A stretch of DNA of 64,000 nt, taken from Bacteroides sp. 224. Its GTDB lineage: Bacteria; Bacteroidota; Bacteroidia; Bacteroidales; Bacteroidaceae. The stretch covers positions 35,033-99,032 of the forward strand of contig NZ_QVMK01000009.1 of assembly GCF_010500995.1 (NCBI RefSeq), given 5' to 3'. Within the stretch, counting starts at the first letter, position 1. Each line of letters begins with the position of its first letter. Of this stretch, positions 23,493 through 31,531 are shown one piece after another. Both the position numbers and the translations under genes were made by a program. A model generated the notes under the pieces. That model ran no database searches and was not told the DNA's origin. It saw only the letters and a list, made by a program, of their open reading frames with translations.

Positions 23493-24864
23493 TATAGCTT
23501 CTAATCAAAAAATTCGTTTTGTCGACCTTTTCGCAGGAATAGGTGGTATTAGATGTGGTTTTGAGCAAGCCGCCAAGGAGTTTGGATGGAAAACAGAGTG
23601 TGTCTTGACTTCTGAAATAAAGCCTCATGCAATTGAAATATTGAAGCAAAACTACCCAAATGAAAAAATAAGTGGTGACATAACAAAGATTCCATCTGCC
23701 GAGATTCCCGATTTTGATTTTCTTCTCGCAGGTTTTCCTTGTCAGGCATTTTCTGCCGCAGGGAAACGTTTAGGATTTTCAGATACTCGTGGTACTTTGT
23801 TTTTTGAAATAGAAAGAATTTTAAAGGATAAAAAGCCTTTTGGATTTATTTTAGAAAATGTTGAAGGATTAATAAACCACGACAAAGTAGATAAAAACGC
23901 AAAAACAGGGCGAACTCTAAATATAATTATTGAGCATTTAAAAGATCTTGGATATAAAGTTGAGTGGAAATTGCTTCACTCTAACAAATTTGGATTAGCA
24001 CAAGAAAGAAAAAGGGTTTACATTGTTGGGACCAGAGTTGAAGTCCCATCCTTAGATAATTTTATAGAATGTAGTGCTACATTGGATTCTATAATTGAGC
24101 AAGGCAAGCCAACAATTAAAAGTAAATTTACCGAATTGTTACTATCACATTATAGCATTGAACAGCTTTACGGTAAATCAATTAAGGATAAGCGAGGAGG
24201 TGATAATAATATACATAGCTGGGATATTGAATTGAAAGGAATTGTGTCAAACGAACAACGAAATCTGCTGAATATTCTATTTAAAGAACGTAGAAAGAAA
24301 AAATGGGCGGAAGAATTTGGAATTGATTGGATGGACGGAATGCCATTAACTCTTACGCAAATCTCGAGCTTCTTTCAACATGAGAATTTGAAGGAATTGC
24401 TTGAAGATCTTGTAAGAAAAGGTTATTTAAAAAAAGAACATCCAAAAAGGTTGATTACAGAAACTAATATGTTTGGAGAAACAAAAACACATAGGCAACA
24501 AGATCCAACTTTGCCTTTAGGTTACAATATTGTTTCCGGCAAATTAAGTTTTGAGATTAATAAAATCTTATGTCCCAATGACATTGCCCCAACTTTGGTT
24601 GCAATGGATATGAAGAAACTTTTTGTCGCAGACAACGGGGGGCTAAGAACATTAACTTTACGAGAAGGGCTAAAGCTTTTTGGGTTTCCTGACTACTATA
24701 AGTTTGATATAGGAATAGATGAAGGCTATGATCTATTAGGAAATACCGTAACTGTTCCTGTTGTGAAAGCCGTAGCAGAAAGACTTTTTAATATTTGGAT
24801 AAAAAATCACACTACGAAGTATGAAATTAACAGCGCAAGAAGTCTACGACAAATTAATGCTTGA
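23476..24864 (+). CDS. DNA (cytosine-5) methyltransferase of a type II RM system
   Basis: A methyltransferase of 462 residues (468 from the upstream ATG at 23458). Motif I is DLFAGIGG, motif IV GFPCQAFS with the catalytic Cys, motif VI ENVEG, motif VIII QERKRVYIVG, and motif X near LLGNTVTVPVV. The target-recognition region lies between about residues 190 and 370. I favour 23476, preceded by AAAAGGC. The nuclease gene next to it looks NgoBV-like, so a GGNNCC target is possible. It would protect the host DNA from that nuclease. The upstream controller gene is broken. Confidence 0.93.
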   Translation: MKIDNNIASNQKIRFVDLFAGIGGIRCGFEQAAKEFGWKTECVLTSEIKPHAIEILKQNYPNEKISGDITKIPSAEIPDFDFLLAGFPCQAFSAAGKRLGFSDTRGTLFFEIERILKDKKPFGFILENVEGLINHDKVDKNAKTGRTLNIIIEHLKDLGYKVEWKLLHSNKFGLAQERKRVYIVGTRVEVPSLDNFIECSATLDSIIEQGKPTIKSKFTELLLSHYSIEQLYGKSIKDKRGGDNNIHSWDIELKGIVSNEQRNLLNILFKERRKKKWAEEFGIDWMDGMPLTLTQISSFFQHENLKELLEDLVRKGYLKKEHPKRLITETNMFGETKTHRQQDPTLPLGYNIVSGKLSFEINKILCPNDIAPTLVAMDMKKLFVADNGGLRTLTLREGLKLFGFPDYYKFDIGIDEGYDLLGNTVTVPVVKAVAERLFNIWIKNHTTKYEINSARSLRQINA

Positions 24865-25570
24865 AGACAAAATTCTTGAAGTAAAAGGGCAAATAAAGTT
24901 TTATCTTGGAGATGTCAGCATCGTTGTAAAACAACGCGATGTTGTTGGAAATATAATGCAGGAATGGCTTGAGGGGTGGCTAAAGCAGAATGAAATATCA
25001 TACAAACTAAATTCAAATACCCAAATGCCTCCTGATTTTTATCTTAACCCTGATGACTTAACTTCAGAGCTATTAGAAGTCAAAGCTTTTAATTATGGCG
25101 CATCACCAGGGTTTGATATTGCGGATTTTAATGCTTTTCAATCTGAAATTATTGAAAAGCCATATATGTTACATACTAAATATCTGATATTTGGTTATCA
25201 AATGCAGGAAGATGGTTATGTGGTCATCAAGAAGTTGTGGTTACAAAGTGTTTGGGAAATTTGTCGCCGAATGGAAAATTGGCCACTCAACTTACAGATA
25301 AAAGACAAAGTAGTTCATAAAATACGCCCTTGCACGTGGTATTCAAATGGCAAAAACATCAAGTATAGACCATTTGAAAACATAGAAGATTTTATATCTG
25401 CTATGGAACAGACCGTGTATCAGAATCCTAAAACAAGAGAAAAGAGTGGGGAATGGTTGAAACTCTTTTTGCGAAGCTATGAAAAGCAATTTAATGAGAA
25501 GTTGAAGATCCCACGTTGGAGTGATATTGAGGATAATTACATTGTCAAAAAAGAACAGAAAAAAGAATGA
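24821..25570 (+). CDS. Type II restriction endonuclease, NgoBV/NlaIV-like
   Basis: A 249-residue protein overlapping the methyltransferase end by 44 bases in another frame. It has a PD-(D/E)XK-type centre: PPDFYLNPDD followed by LLEVKAF, with the acidic residue and E-x-K spaced as expected. The opening (QRDVVGNIMQEWLEGW) matches my memory of the NgoBV family, whose relatives cut GGNNCC. It cuts unmethylated invading DNA. The family call has no search behind it; the nuclease role is well supported by motif and by pairing with the methyltransferase. Confidence 0.8.
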   Translation: MKLTAQEVYDKLMLEDKILEVKGQIKFYLGDVSIVVKQRDVVGNIMQEWLEGWLKQNEISYKLNSNTQMPPDFYLNPDDLTSELLEVKAFNYGASPGFDIADFNAFQSEIIEKPYMLHTKYLIFGYQMQEDGYVVIKKLWLQSVWEICRRMENWPLNLQIKDKVVHKIRPCTWYSNGKNIKYRPFENIEDFISAMEQTVYQNPKTREKSGEWLKLFLRSYEKQFNEKLKIPRWSDIEDNYIVKKEQKKE

Positions 25571-25719
25571 GAATCAATGTCGAAAGTCCCATTGCCCGTT
25601 GTTCGCAAAGGTTTCGTCTTGAAATAAGATCTGAAAGGTCAGGTCGCTTTGCGATTTCTGCGAAAACCTTGCATATCTATTTTCAAGACAAAGTGCTATA
25701 CGCTAATAACGTACAATGA
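25567..25719 (+). CDS. Possible 50-residue protein overlapping the nuclease stop
   Basis: An ATG overlaps the nuclease stop (ATGA, 25567-25570). The frame encodes 50 residues, basic and Arg-rich (CSQRFRLEIRSERSGRFAIS), then stops. I do not recognise it. The overlap is the sort seen in real operons, but the frame could be chance. The rest of 25720-25892 has nothing I can support. Confidence 0.3.
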   Translation: MRINVESPIARCSQRFRLEIRSERSGRFAISAKTLHIYFQDKVLYANNVQ

Positions 25720-25892
25720 GATAGTGCGGCTATTGTAAATTTGAATTTATCTATTAACTCTGCAAAGTGTGAATTTCGACGAAAAACACTGAAAAGCCGA
25801 CGATGGAAAATCGCTAGCATCAAAGATTTACGATTCTATAAGTTTTGATTATAAGGTAGTTAGCGCAAAACGCATGAAACCTCTCTCGCATT

Positions 25893-26066
25893 TCATTTAA
25901 ACTCCGACGGATTTATCCCCTCATGTTTTTTAAAGAACTTAGACAAATGACTGATGTCCGTAAATCCAAACTCATTAGCTATCTGTTTAAGTTTTATTTC
26001 TTTTGTCTGCAATCTTTGTTTTACCAGTTGCAACAATAGTTTTTCCAAATACTCACGGTAAGTTTA
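25893..26066 (-). pseudogene. C-terminal remnant of an AraC-family regulator
   Basis: On the minus strand the frame reads through IANEFGFTDISHLSKFF and ends KHEGINPSEFK, the second helix-turn-helix of an AraC domain. Reading upstream it meets a stop at about 26066, inside the right-hand 22-bp direct repeat, and no N-terminal part is present beyond. About 56 residues remain. Confidence 0.8.
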
Positions 26067-26083
26067 AGTCTCAATGGCAAAAA
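26062..26083. repeat. Direct repeat, right copy
   Basis: Matches 23146-23167 at 21 of 22 positions (AGTCTCAATGGC here, GGTCTCAATGGC there). It marks the point at which the AraC remnant is cut off. Confidence 0.75.
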
Positions 26084-26194
26084 CAAAACAGAATTGGGTA
26101 ATAAGAGAGGTTTTAGGATGTAATTCAAATTGTTTCTTAAATATTTAGTATTTCTGCGAGTGGTATAAGATAGTAAAATTGCTTTAGAATGCCC

Positions 26195-26251
26195 TCGTTA
26201 AACGAAACAGTCGCAAATGAATTAAAACAATATGGAATAGAATTCATCCAA
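26195..26251 (+). pseudogene. N-terminal remnant of a QueG-like gene
   Basis: Nineteen codons (SLNETVANELKQYGIEFIQ) match the start of the intact gene at 34638 (MNLNETITNELKQHEIEFIH). After that the frame reads GVNSLP and stops. No other part of the gene is present. Confidence 0.8.
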
Positions 26252-26276
26252 GGGGTGAATAGTCTGCCTTAGGTAT

Positions 26277-26930
26277 TTACCTTTCAATTAATTTTATTTC
26301 TCTATCTATCTCTCTAATTTTACTATTCAGATTATCTAATCGCATTCTGATTCCATCAAGTCTAATGCTCTTGTCTAACGAATCCGGAGACGCCAATAAT
26401 TCTTGATTTTCTTTTTCAATTTCTTTGAGCTGACAGAAGTAGGCTTCTTTCTCTTTTTTGTGTGATATTATCCATTCTGATAATTCTTTGCTTTTCGCCA
26501 GTTCTTTCAAGAGAAAGGCATATTCAACATCTTGTTGCCCTCGATAAGCAATTACTTTATTTATATCTGAAAATATATCTATCAGCTTTACTATGTTTTC
26601 CAACTCATTCTCCAACCAATTCGACAATTTATTTATGTCAGTCTTATTTGTTATAGTTATCCAAGAATTTTCCTGTTGAATTGCACCTCCTCCAAAAACA
26701 CCCTTTCCTCCAAAAAGTAAAGAAAAGCGTCCGCATAAAATCAGATAATTGATTCGGAAGTTTTCCTCATTTTCTTCCTTGTAATATCGCTGACTTTGAA
26801 TGTCCACCTCAATTTGAAAGAATGATAAATCCCGATAAAATCTCACTCCTTTCTTCTGAAAATTATTTCGCTTGAAAAAAGGTACCACAATTTTCTTTAT
26901 TAGCTCTTTTTTTATTTCTAATGCTGTCAT
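26277..26930 (-). CDS. DUF4304-like protein
   Basis: A 217-residue soluble protein. Its first 120 residues carry the DUF4304 pattern (FFKRNNFQKKGVRFYRDL, FFQIEVDIQSQRYYKEENEENFRINY). The last 80 residues form a charged helix or coiled coil (ELSEWIISHKKEKEAYF, KIREIDREIKLIER). It is the last of three same-strand genes with loose spacing (about 30-80 bases). Function unknown. The coding sequence is AT-rich. Confidence 0.75.
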   Translation of the reverse strand: MTALEIKKELIKKIVVPFFKRNNFQKKGVRFYRDLSFFQIEVDIQSQRYYKEENEENFRINYLILCGRFSLLFGGKGVFGGGAIQQENSWITITNKTDINKLSNWLENELENIVKLIDIFSDINKVIAYRGQQDVEYAFLLKELAKSKELSEWIISHKKEKEAYFCQLKEIEKENQELLASPDSLDKSIRLDGIRMRLDNLNSKIREIDREIKLIER

Positions 26931-26964
26931 TATATAGATTTTATTCTCGTTTCCAAAGTATCAT

Positions 26965-27729
26965 TTAGTTTATAAAACAATTCGGCAAATCACTTCTGAG
27001 TTTTTTTAATTCTGATTGATTTGCTTTAATACTCAAGATTCTTAACATTTTCAAGTCAGAAAGAATTTCAGTTATATTCTTCTGTTTTACTGCATTTGTA
27101 TTTATCAAATGTAAAATCCGAATATTTCCGCACTTGCTTAGAAAATTGAAATCGGTTATGCTATTGTTTAAAGACAAGTCCAATACTGTAAGTTTTTCGT
27201 GTCCTCTTAGTGAATTAAAATCAGCAAACTTATTGCACTTTCGCAGGGCTAAATGTTTGAGCTTTTTATTTGTTTCAAGATTTTCGATTCGTGTTAAACG
27301 AGGCATATTGACAATTTCTATTAATTCAAGATTCGAGTTATCGGGGAGAATAACCGTTTCGCAAACTCGATTAGAACTTAGTACAAGTTTTTTTAATTGC
27401 AACATATTTGACAAATCCAAAACCCTGCTTTTGTCTTCTTGAATGTTTAACTCAAGATATTCTTTTTTCAAATGATTTGCCGCTGAAAAATCTTCATATT
27501 TTAAAAAGAACTCGGCATTCACAGGAATTGTATTTATATATTTATTTCGAATGATTACAACAAGAGCAAACAAATCTTTTTGTGTAAACTCACTTTTATC
27601 AAACAAATCTCCAAAATCATCAAAAGATATTAGTTGAGGAATATCTTTCAACCATTCAGAAACTTCTTCTACCCCAAAGCCGTCTGGGGCTGTTTGTATT
27701 TTATATGTTAGAATCTCTGCTAAATTCAT
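26965..27729 (-). CDS. Leucine-rich-repeat protein
   Basis: A 254-residue protein from MNLAEILTYK (27729), chosen because GAAAGGTGAG lies just upstream; a TTG start 30 bases earlier is less likely. The second half has leucine-rich repeats: LQLKKLVLSSNRV, LELIEIVNMPRL, KLKHLALRKCNKF, KLTVLDLSLNNSI, NIRILHLINTN. There is no signal peptide, so it is probably a cytoplasmic protein-binding scaffold. Middle gene of a three-gene group; function unknown. Confidence 0.75.
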   Translation of the reverse strand: MNLAEILTYKIQTAPDGFGVEEVSEWLKDIPQLISFDDFGDLFDKSEFTQKDLFALVVIIRNKYINTIPVNAEFFLKYEDFSAANHLKKEYLELNIQEDKSRVLDLSNMLQLKKLVLSSNRVCETVILPDNSNLELIEIVNMPRLTRIENLETNKKLKHLALRKCNKFADFNSLRGHEKLTVLDLSLNNSITDFNFLSKCGNIRILHLINTNAVKQKNITEILSDLKMLRILSIKANQSELKKLRSDLPNCFIN

Positions 27730-27810
27730 CGTTCTCACCTTTCTCTGTTGCTTACACACAACGTCCGGCGGCTTGCCTATTATTTTTTGTCTTACTGATA
27801 TATTTTAATA

Positions 27811-28356
27811 TTACATTGTTTCATAAGAAATCCACTCATCATTAACTTCTTCACAAGCATTACATATTGTCTTTATTGTAATCCAATCAAAACCTTCTGC
27901 CCAATCATCTTGATCAAATTCATCTCCACATTCTTCTATAAAATCTTCTTGTCCTTGAGAATGAATATTGACTATCATTGAATGTTCAGATTTACAACAT
28001 TTGTTACAATGCCATTTTTTAGTGCTTGGTCTTGGTTGGTCTTTTGAATCGCCTCCACAAACAAATCCATTCCAACCGTGAAAGTCATTGTCGAAAATCA
28101 AATGCTCTTTATTGCAACTATTACACTTTACTTTTACTATCAAGAAATAGTTTCCGTCAATTTCAGTTACTTTGACTACTTGTTCTTTAGAGTAATCGGA
28201 ATCATCAGCAACGATTTCAATTGCAAAATTTTCAGACCCACAATCACAAGTGATTTTCCCCGTGATTTCAAACTCACTGTTATTATCTCCTATCGGTTTT
28301 AAGATACTTTTTAAATGTTTTGGAACAGGTATCATCTTTCTATTTTTATACTTCAA
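27811..28356 (-). CDS. Multi-CxxC zinc-binding protein of unknown function
   Basis: A 181-residue acidic protein with four Cys pairs that suit zinc ribbons: CDCG, CNSC, CNKCC and CNAC, the last two far apart. There is no membrane segment. A possible later start is MIPVPKHLKSIL at 28335. It is the first of three same-strand genes (this, the LRR protein, the DUF4304-like protein). I do not recognise the family. Confidence 0.65.
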   Translation of the reverse strand: MKYKNRKMIPVPKHLKSILKPIGDNNSEFEITGKITCDCGSENFAIEIVADDSDYSKEQVVKVTEIDGNYFLIVKVKCNSCNKEHLIFDNDFHGWNGFVCGGDSKDQPRPSTKKWHCNKCCKSEHSMIVNIHSQGQEDFIEECGDEFDQDDWAEGFDWITIKTICNACEEVNDEWISYETM

Positions 28357-28475
28357 AAGAAGCGATTGTTAATTAATACTTTCTATTTCGCCCAAAAATA
28401 CTATTTATCTGTCAAACAAGTGCTATACTCCATATATATCTAAGGAAACTATTGAAAATTTGATGCGGTTGCCCT

Positions 28476-28567
28476 GAATTGGAACAATGGCGAAGAACCA
28501 ATCCGCTGACAAATAGTTTGGATTGGCTACCTGTCTGAATCAGGGAGTTAAACCCGGGAATCCTATC
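28476..28567 (+). pseudogene. Chimeric remnant: nucleotidyltransferase-like tail joined to a DJ-1-like fragment
   Basis: 28476-28538 reads ELEQWRRTNPLTNSLDWLP and matches the end of the intact gene at 30947-31531. In a second frame, 28529-28567 reads TCLNQGVKPGNPI, matching residues STCLNIGVKPGGPI of the intact DJ-1-like gene at 35330. The two matches overlap for about 10 bases, so they were joined by recombination. Confidence 0.8.
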
Positions 28568-28572
28568 ATAGA

Positions 28573-28644
28573 CCTCCTACGGAGCTCCTGTTTGATGGAT
28601 ATTTCTACTGCTTCCCCCGAGCTGCGGCTTCGCCTTGCAAGGGG
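28573..28644. repeat. Dispersed palindromic element, copy B
   Basis: CCTCCTACGGAG (28573-28584) is followed by TTTGATGGATATTTCTACTG in a 30-base block (28589-28618) and a loop region (28619-28644) that is the reverse complement, imperfectly, of the loop in copy A at 22361. Nothing else is seen between 28645 and 28747. Confidence 0.65.
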
Positions 28645-28747
28645 TTATCCACGTCTGAAGTCCTACGGACTTGTCTTGTTTGCCCAAGCTGTCAACCTAT
28701 TCCAGTATAAGACAAAGGATGAATAATCCGAGTTAGACAATTTCTAT

Positions 28748-30811
28748 TCACGTTTGAACAAAACCCGTTAAACAATCATTGTAAGTCAACGTCAGTTTAT
28801 GCATTGCCCTTGTCACCGCCACATAAAGCATACTTCTATCAATTTCTGAATTGTAATTCTTATTGCTTACTTGCGGAACAATTGCTTCATCAAACTCCAA
28901 GCCCTTTGCCATGTGAGCAGAGGTAATAATGGTGCCTTGTACAAAAGCGAAACTTTGGCTGGAAAGGAAATAAACATCATCTACATAGGCTTTTAACTTA
29001 TCCGATAGTTCTTGTGCTTGCGATTCGGTTTTACAAATAATTCCAAGCGATTTATAGTCGGTTTGCTTAAAAGTGCTTATCAGCTTCACTATTGCAGCAA
29101 TTTCTTCTTCCTCATTCTTGCACTTCAGGACTTGCGGTTTCTCACCATGTCGAGCGATGGGTTCTAAATCTTCGTTTTTCCGGATGTTTTGTGCAAACTC
29201 GGTAATCTCGTAGGTTGAACGATAGCTCTTACACAACTTCATCACTTCACCCGAAGCAAAGGCTTCCCGGATCATCTCCGCAGTAGATGAGCCGTAAGGA
29301 TTTACCGACTGGCTGGCATCGCCCAGAATGGTTTTTCTACAGGGATAAAGCTTCTGTAAAACTTTATACTGGATGGGCGAATAATCCTGCATCTCATCTA
29401 CCAAGAGGTGTTTGACCGGGGATTGCATATTATTTCCGTCTAAAGCAATATGCAGATAGACCAGCGGAGCGAGATCCGCATATTCGAGGGTGCGGTTCTT
29501 GCGCATCTTGAACAGTTCCGGTTTGCCAATCCATTCAAAAAAATCTTTGTAGACCTGCATATCGTTATTCCCGGCAAACATATTTCGAATCTCTTTCTTA
29601 AGCATGTTCCGCTGGGCAGTGGTAACGGTGATATGGTATTGAATTTGTGCCATTTCCAGAATATAATCCGTCATCGTTTCAAATCTCAGCCGCATGGGAT
29701 AGCGGTTGAAACGGCGGAATTGTTCTTCGATGTATTCGGCAGGGATGGCAACAAATTTAGTCAATTTTACATCTGTAGCCTTGAAATAAGTATTCTCAAT
29801 ATGCAGGATAAACCGATTGAGTTGAGAAATAAAACCGAAAGAAGCCTTATACTGTATCCGTTCGATAAAGTCTGTGGCAGGCTTACCGAGCAATTCATTG
29901 ACCTGCTCAAAAAAAGTTTGGTATTTGTATTTGTTACTTAATACGCCTGATAGGATTTGCTCGATGCCGGTTTCGGGTACGGTTTCCTCACCGAGTTCGG
30001 GAAGTACGTTCGAGATATAATCGGCAAACACCTTGTTGGGCGAAATAATCAAAATATCTTTCGAAGATAGGGTTTCCTTGAAAGTATAAAGCAGATAGGC
30101 GATGCGGTGCAGGGCGATGGATGTTTTGCCCGAGCCGGCCACCCCCTGAATGATAAGCGCTAAAGCATCTTCATTACGAATAATCCGGTTTTGCTCCCGC
30201 TGGATAGTGGCAACAATATTCTTCATTTTATCATCTGCATTGGAGCTGAGTTCTTTTTGTAGAATATCATCGTGAACGGTTACGGAACTTTCAATCATAA
30301 ATTCCATGCGCCCTTTTCTGATGCGGTATTGACGTTTGAGGAAAATATCTCCCTCAATCTTTCCTGCGGGAGAGAGATAAGAAGCCACTCCTAGTTCATA
30401 GTCGTAGAACATGGCAGAGATGGGAGCGCGCCAATCATAAATAATATTCTTCAGACTCTCTGATTCGTAGAACGAATGTATACCTATGTATAGAGGCATA
30501 ACTTCTTTTCCCTTATATCTTTCCTTGAAGTCAATCCGCCCGAAATAGGGAATGTCTAATATCTTCCTCAGGCGCCTGCGTCTTGCAAAAACCTCTTCGC
30601 CAATCGCAAAGACATTCAAAATATTTCCCCTAACCTGGGTTATTTCGTGAGGATCGATATCGCGGTTATCCCAAAGGTATTGTTTTTGATCATTCAGGGT
30701 TTCCACTCGCTCTTTTACTGACGCGTCTGCATTACTGATAGTCTTATTCAGCAAGTTGATAACCTGCTGCAAATACTCACGTTCTTGTTCTTCTGTTTTA
30801 TTAAATACCAT
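28748..30811 (-). CDS. helD: HelD-like UvrD/Rep-family helicase
   Basis: A 687-residue SF1 helicase. An N-terminal coiled-coil arm (about 1-100, EEQEREYLQQVINLL) precedes the ATPase core with Walker A GVAGSGKTS (about residue 228), Walker B-like LLVDEMQDYS, CKSYRSTYEI and the C-terminal AVTRAM motif. The short N-terminal arm and YDWRAPIS sequence are typical of HelD, which rescues stalled RNA polymerase. Its role here in transcription recycling is taken from the family. It is transcribed away from the next gene. Confidence 0.87.
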   Translation of the reverse strand: MVFNKTEEQEREYLQQVINLLNKTISNADASVKERVETLNDQKQYLWDNRDIDPHEITQVRGNILNVFAIGEEVFARRRRLRKILDIPYFGRIDFKERYKGKEVMPLYIGIHSFYESESLKNIIYDWRAPISAMFYDYELGVASYLSPAGKIEGDIFLKRQYRIRKGRMEFMIESSVTVHDDILQKELSSNADDKMKNIVATIQREQNRIIRNEDALALIIQGVAGSGKTSIALHRIAYLLYTFKETLSSKDILIISPNKVFADYISNVLPELGEETVPETGIEQILSGVLSNKYKYQTFFEQVNELLGKPATDFIERIQYKASFGFISQLNRFILHIENTYFKATDVKLTKFVAIPAEYIEEQFRRFNRYPMRLRFETMTDYILEMAQIQYHITVTTAQRNMLKKEIRNMFAGNNDMQVYKDFFEWIGKPELFKMRKNRTLEYADLAPLVYLHIALDGNNMQSPVKHLLVDEMQDYSPIQYKVLQKLYPCRKTILGDASQSVNPYGSSTAEMIREAFASGEVMKLCKSYRSTYEITEFAQNIRKNEDLEPIARHGEKPQVLKCKNEEEEIAAIVKLISTFKQTDYKSLGIICKTESQAQELSDKLKAYVDDVYFLSSQSFAFVQGTIITSAHMAKGLEFDEAIVPQVSNKNYNSEIDRSMLYVAVTRAMHKLTLTYNDCLTGFVQT

Positions 30812-30920
30812 AAAGCACTTCTTGTTATTACATTAATAAAGACACAAAAGGGTGCACAAAATTACGGCATTCTGGCGGCGGATAAAATGGCTATTTATAG
30901 CTATTTTCAGGTCGATTGTG

Positions 30921-30928
30921 TATCTTTG
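30921..30928 (+). promoter_or_regulatory. -7 box of the nucleotidyltransferase-like gene
   Basis: TATCTTTG, 18 bases before the ATG at 30947. Confidence 0.6.
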
Positions 30929-30946
30929 CATGCTCAATAAAACAAG

Positions 30947-31531
30947 ATGAATATCCTTAAACTTGCAGAAAAGAATCAGCAGTCGGCATGGAATGTGCTG
31001 AAAGAGACCCGCATTATTCCGGCGTGGGAAAGCGTTGGAGCAACCGTCAACCTAGTTGGCTCACTTAAATCCGGCTTGCTGATGAAAAGCCGGGATATAG
31101 ATATGCACATCTATACGGGTAAACTTGATATAGCAGAAAGTTTCTCTGTTATGCAAGAGTTAGCAAAAAGACTACCTCTGAAAGAAATCCATTACATCAA
31201 CGGAATTGACACAGAAGAAGAGTGTATCGAATGGCATGCCCTGTATGAGGATAAAGAACGGAACACATGGAAGTTCGACATGATTCATATCCGCCGGGGA
31301 TCAAAGTACGATGGCACAGTAGAGCGGGCTACCAGTGCTATCATCAAACAACTAACTCCTGAGCTTCGCCAAACAATTCTTCAAATCAAATACGATGTGC
31401 CGCAGGGTATGCTTATCCCGGGGATAGAAATATACCATGCCGTTTTTACCGGTGGAGTGAAAACGTATGAAGAACTGGAGCAATGGCGAAAAAGCAATCC
31501 ACTGACTAATAGTTTAGATTGGCTGCCTTAA
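30947..31531 (+). CDS. Nucleotidyltransferase-fold protein
   Basis: A 194-residue soluble protein. NLVGSLKSGLLMKSRDIDMHI (about 37-57) has the GS and DxD arrangement of the nucleotidyltransferase superfamily, with a third acidic residue possible in WKFDMIHI. Without biochemical data the substrate is unknown. A remnant of a second copy's tail lies at 28476. The gene has its own promoter and converges on the LuxR-type pseudogene, overlapping its end by 4 bases. Confidence 0.7.
   Translation: MNILKLAEKNQQSAWNVLKETRIIPAWESVGATVNLVGSLKSGLLMKSRDIDMHIYTGKLDIAESFSVMQELAKRLPLKEIHYINGIDTEEECIEWHALYEDKERNTWKFDMIHIRRGSKYDGTVERATSAIIKQLTPELRQTILQIKYDVPQGMLIPGIEIYHAVFTGGVKTYEELEQWRKSNPLTNSLDWLP

Noticed and set aside
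28523..28726. A 67-residue frame starting with TCLNQGVKPG
   Set aside because: It joins a DJ-1-like fragment to the palindromic element; it is debris, not a gene.
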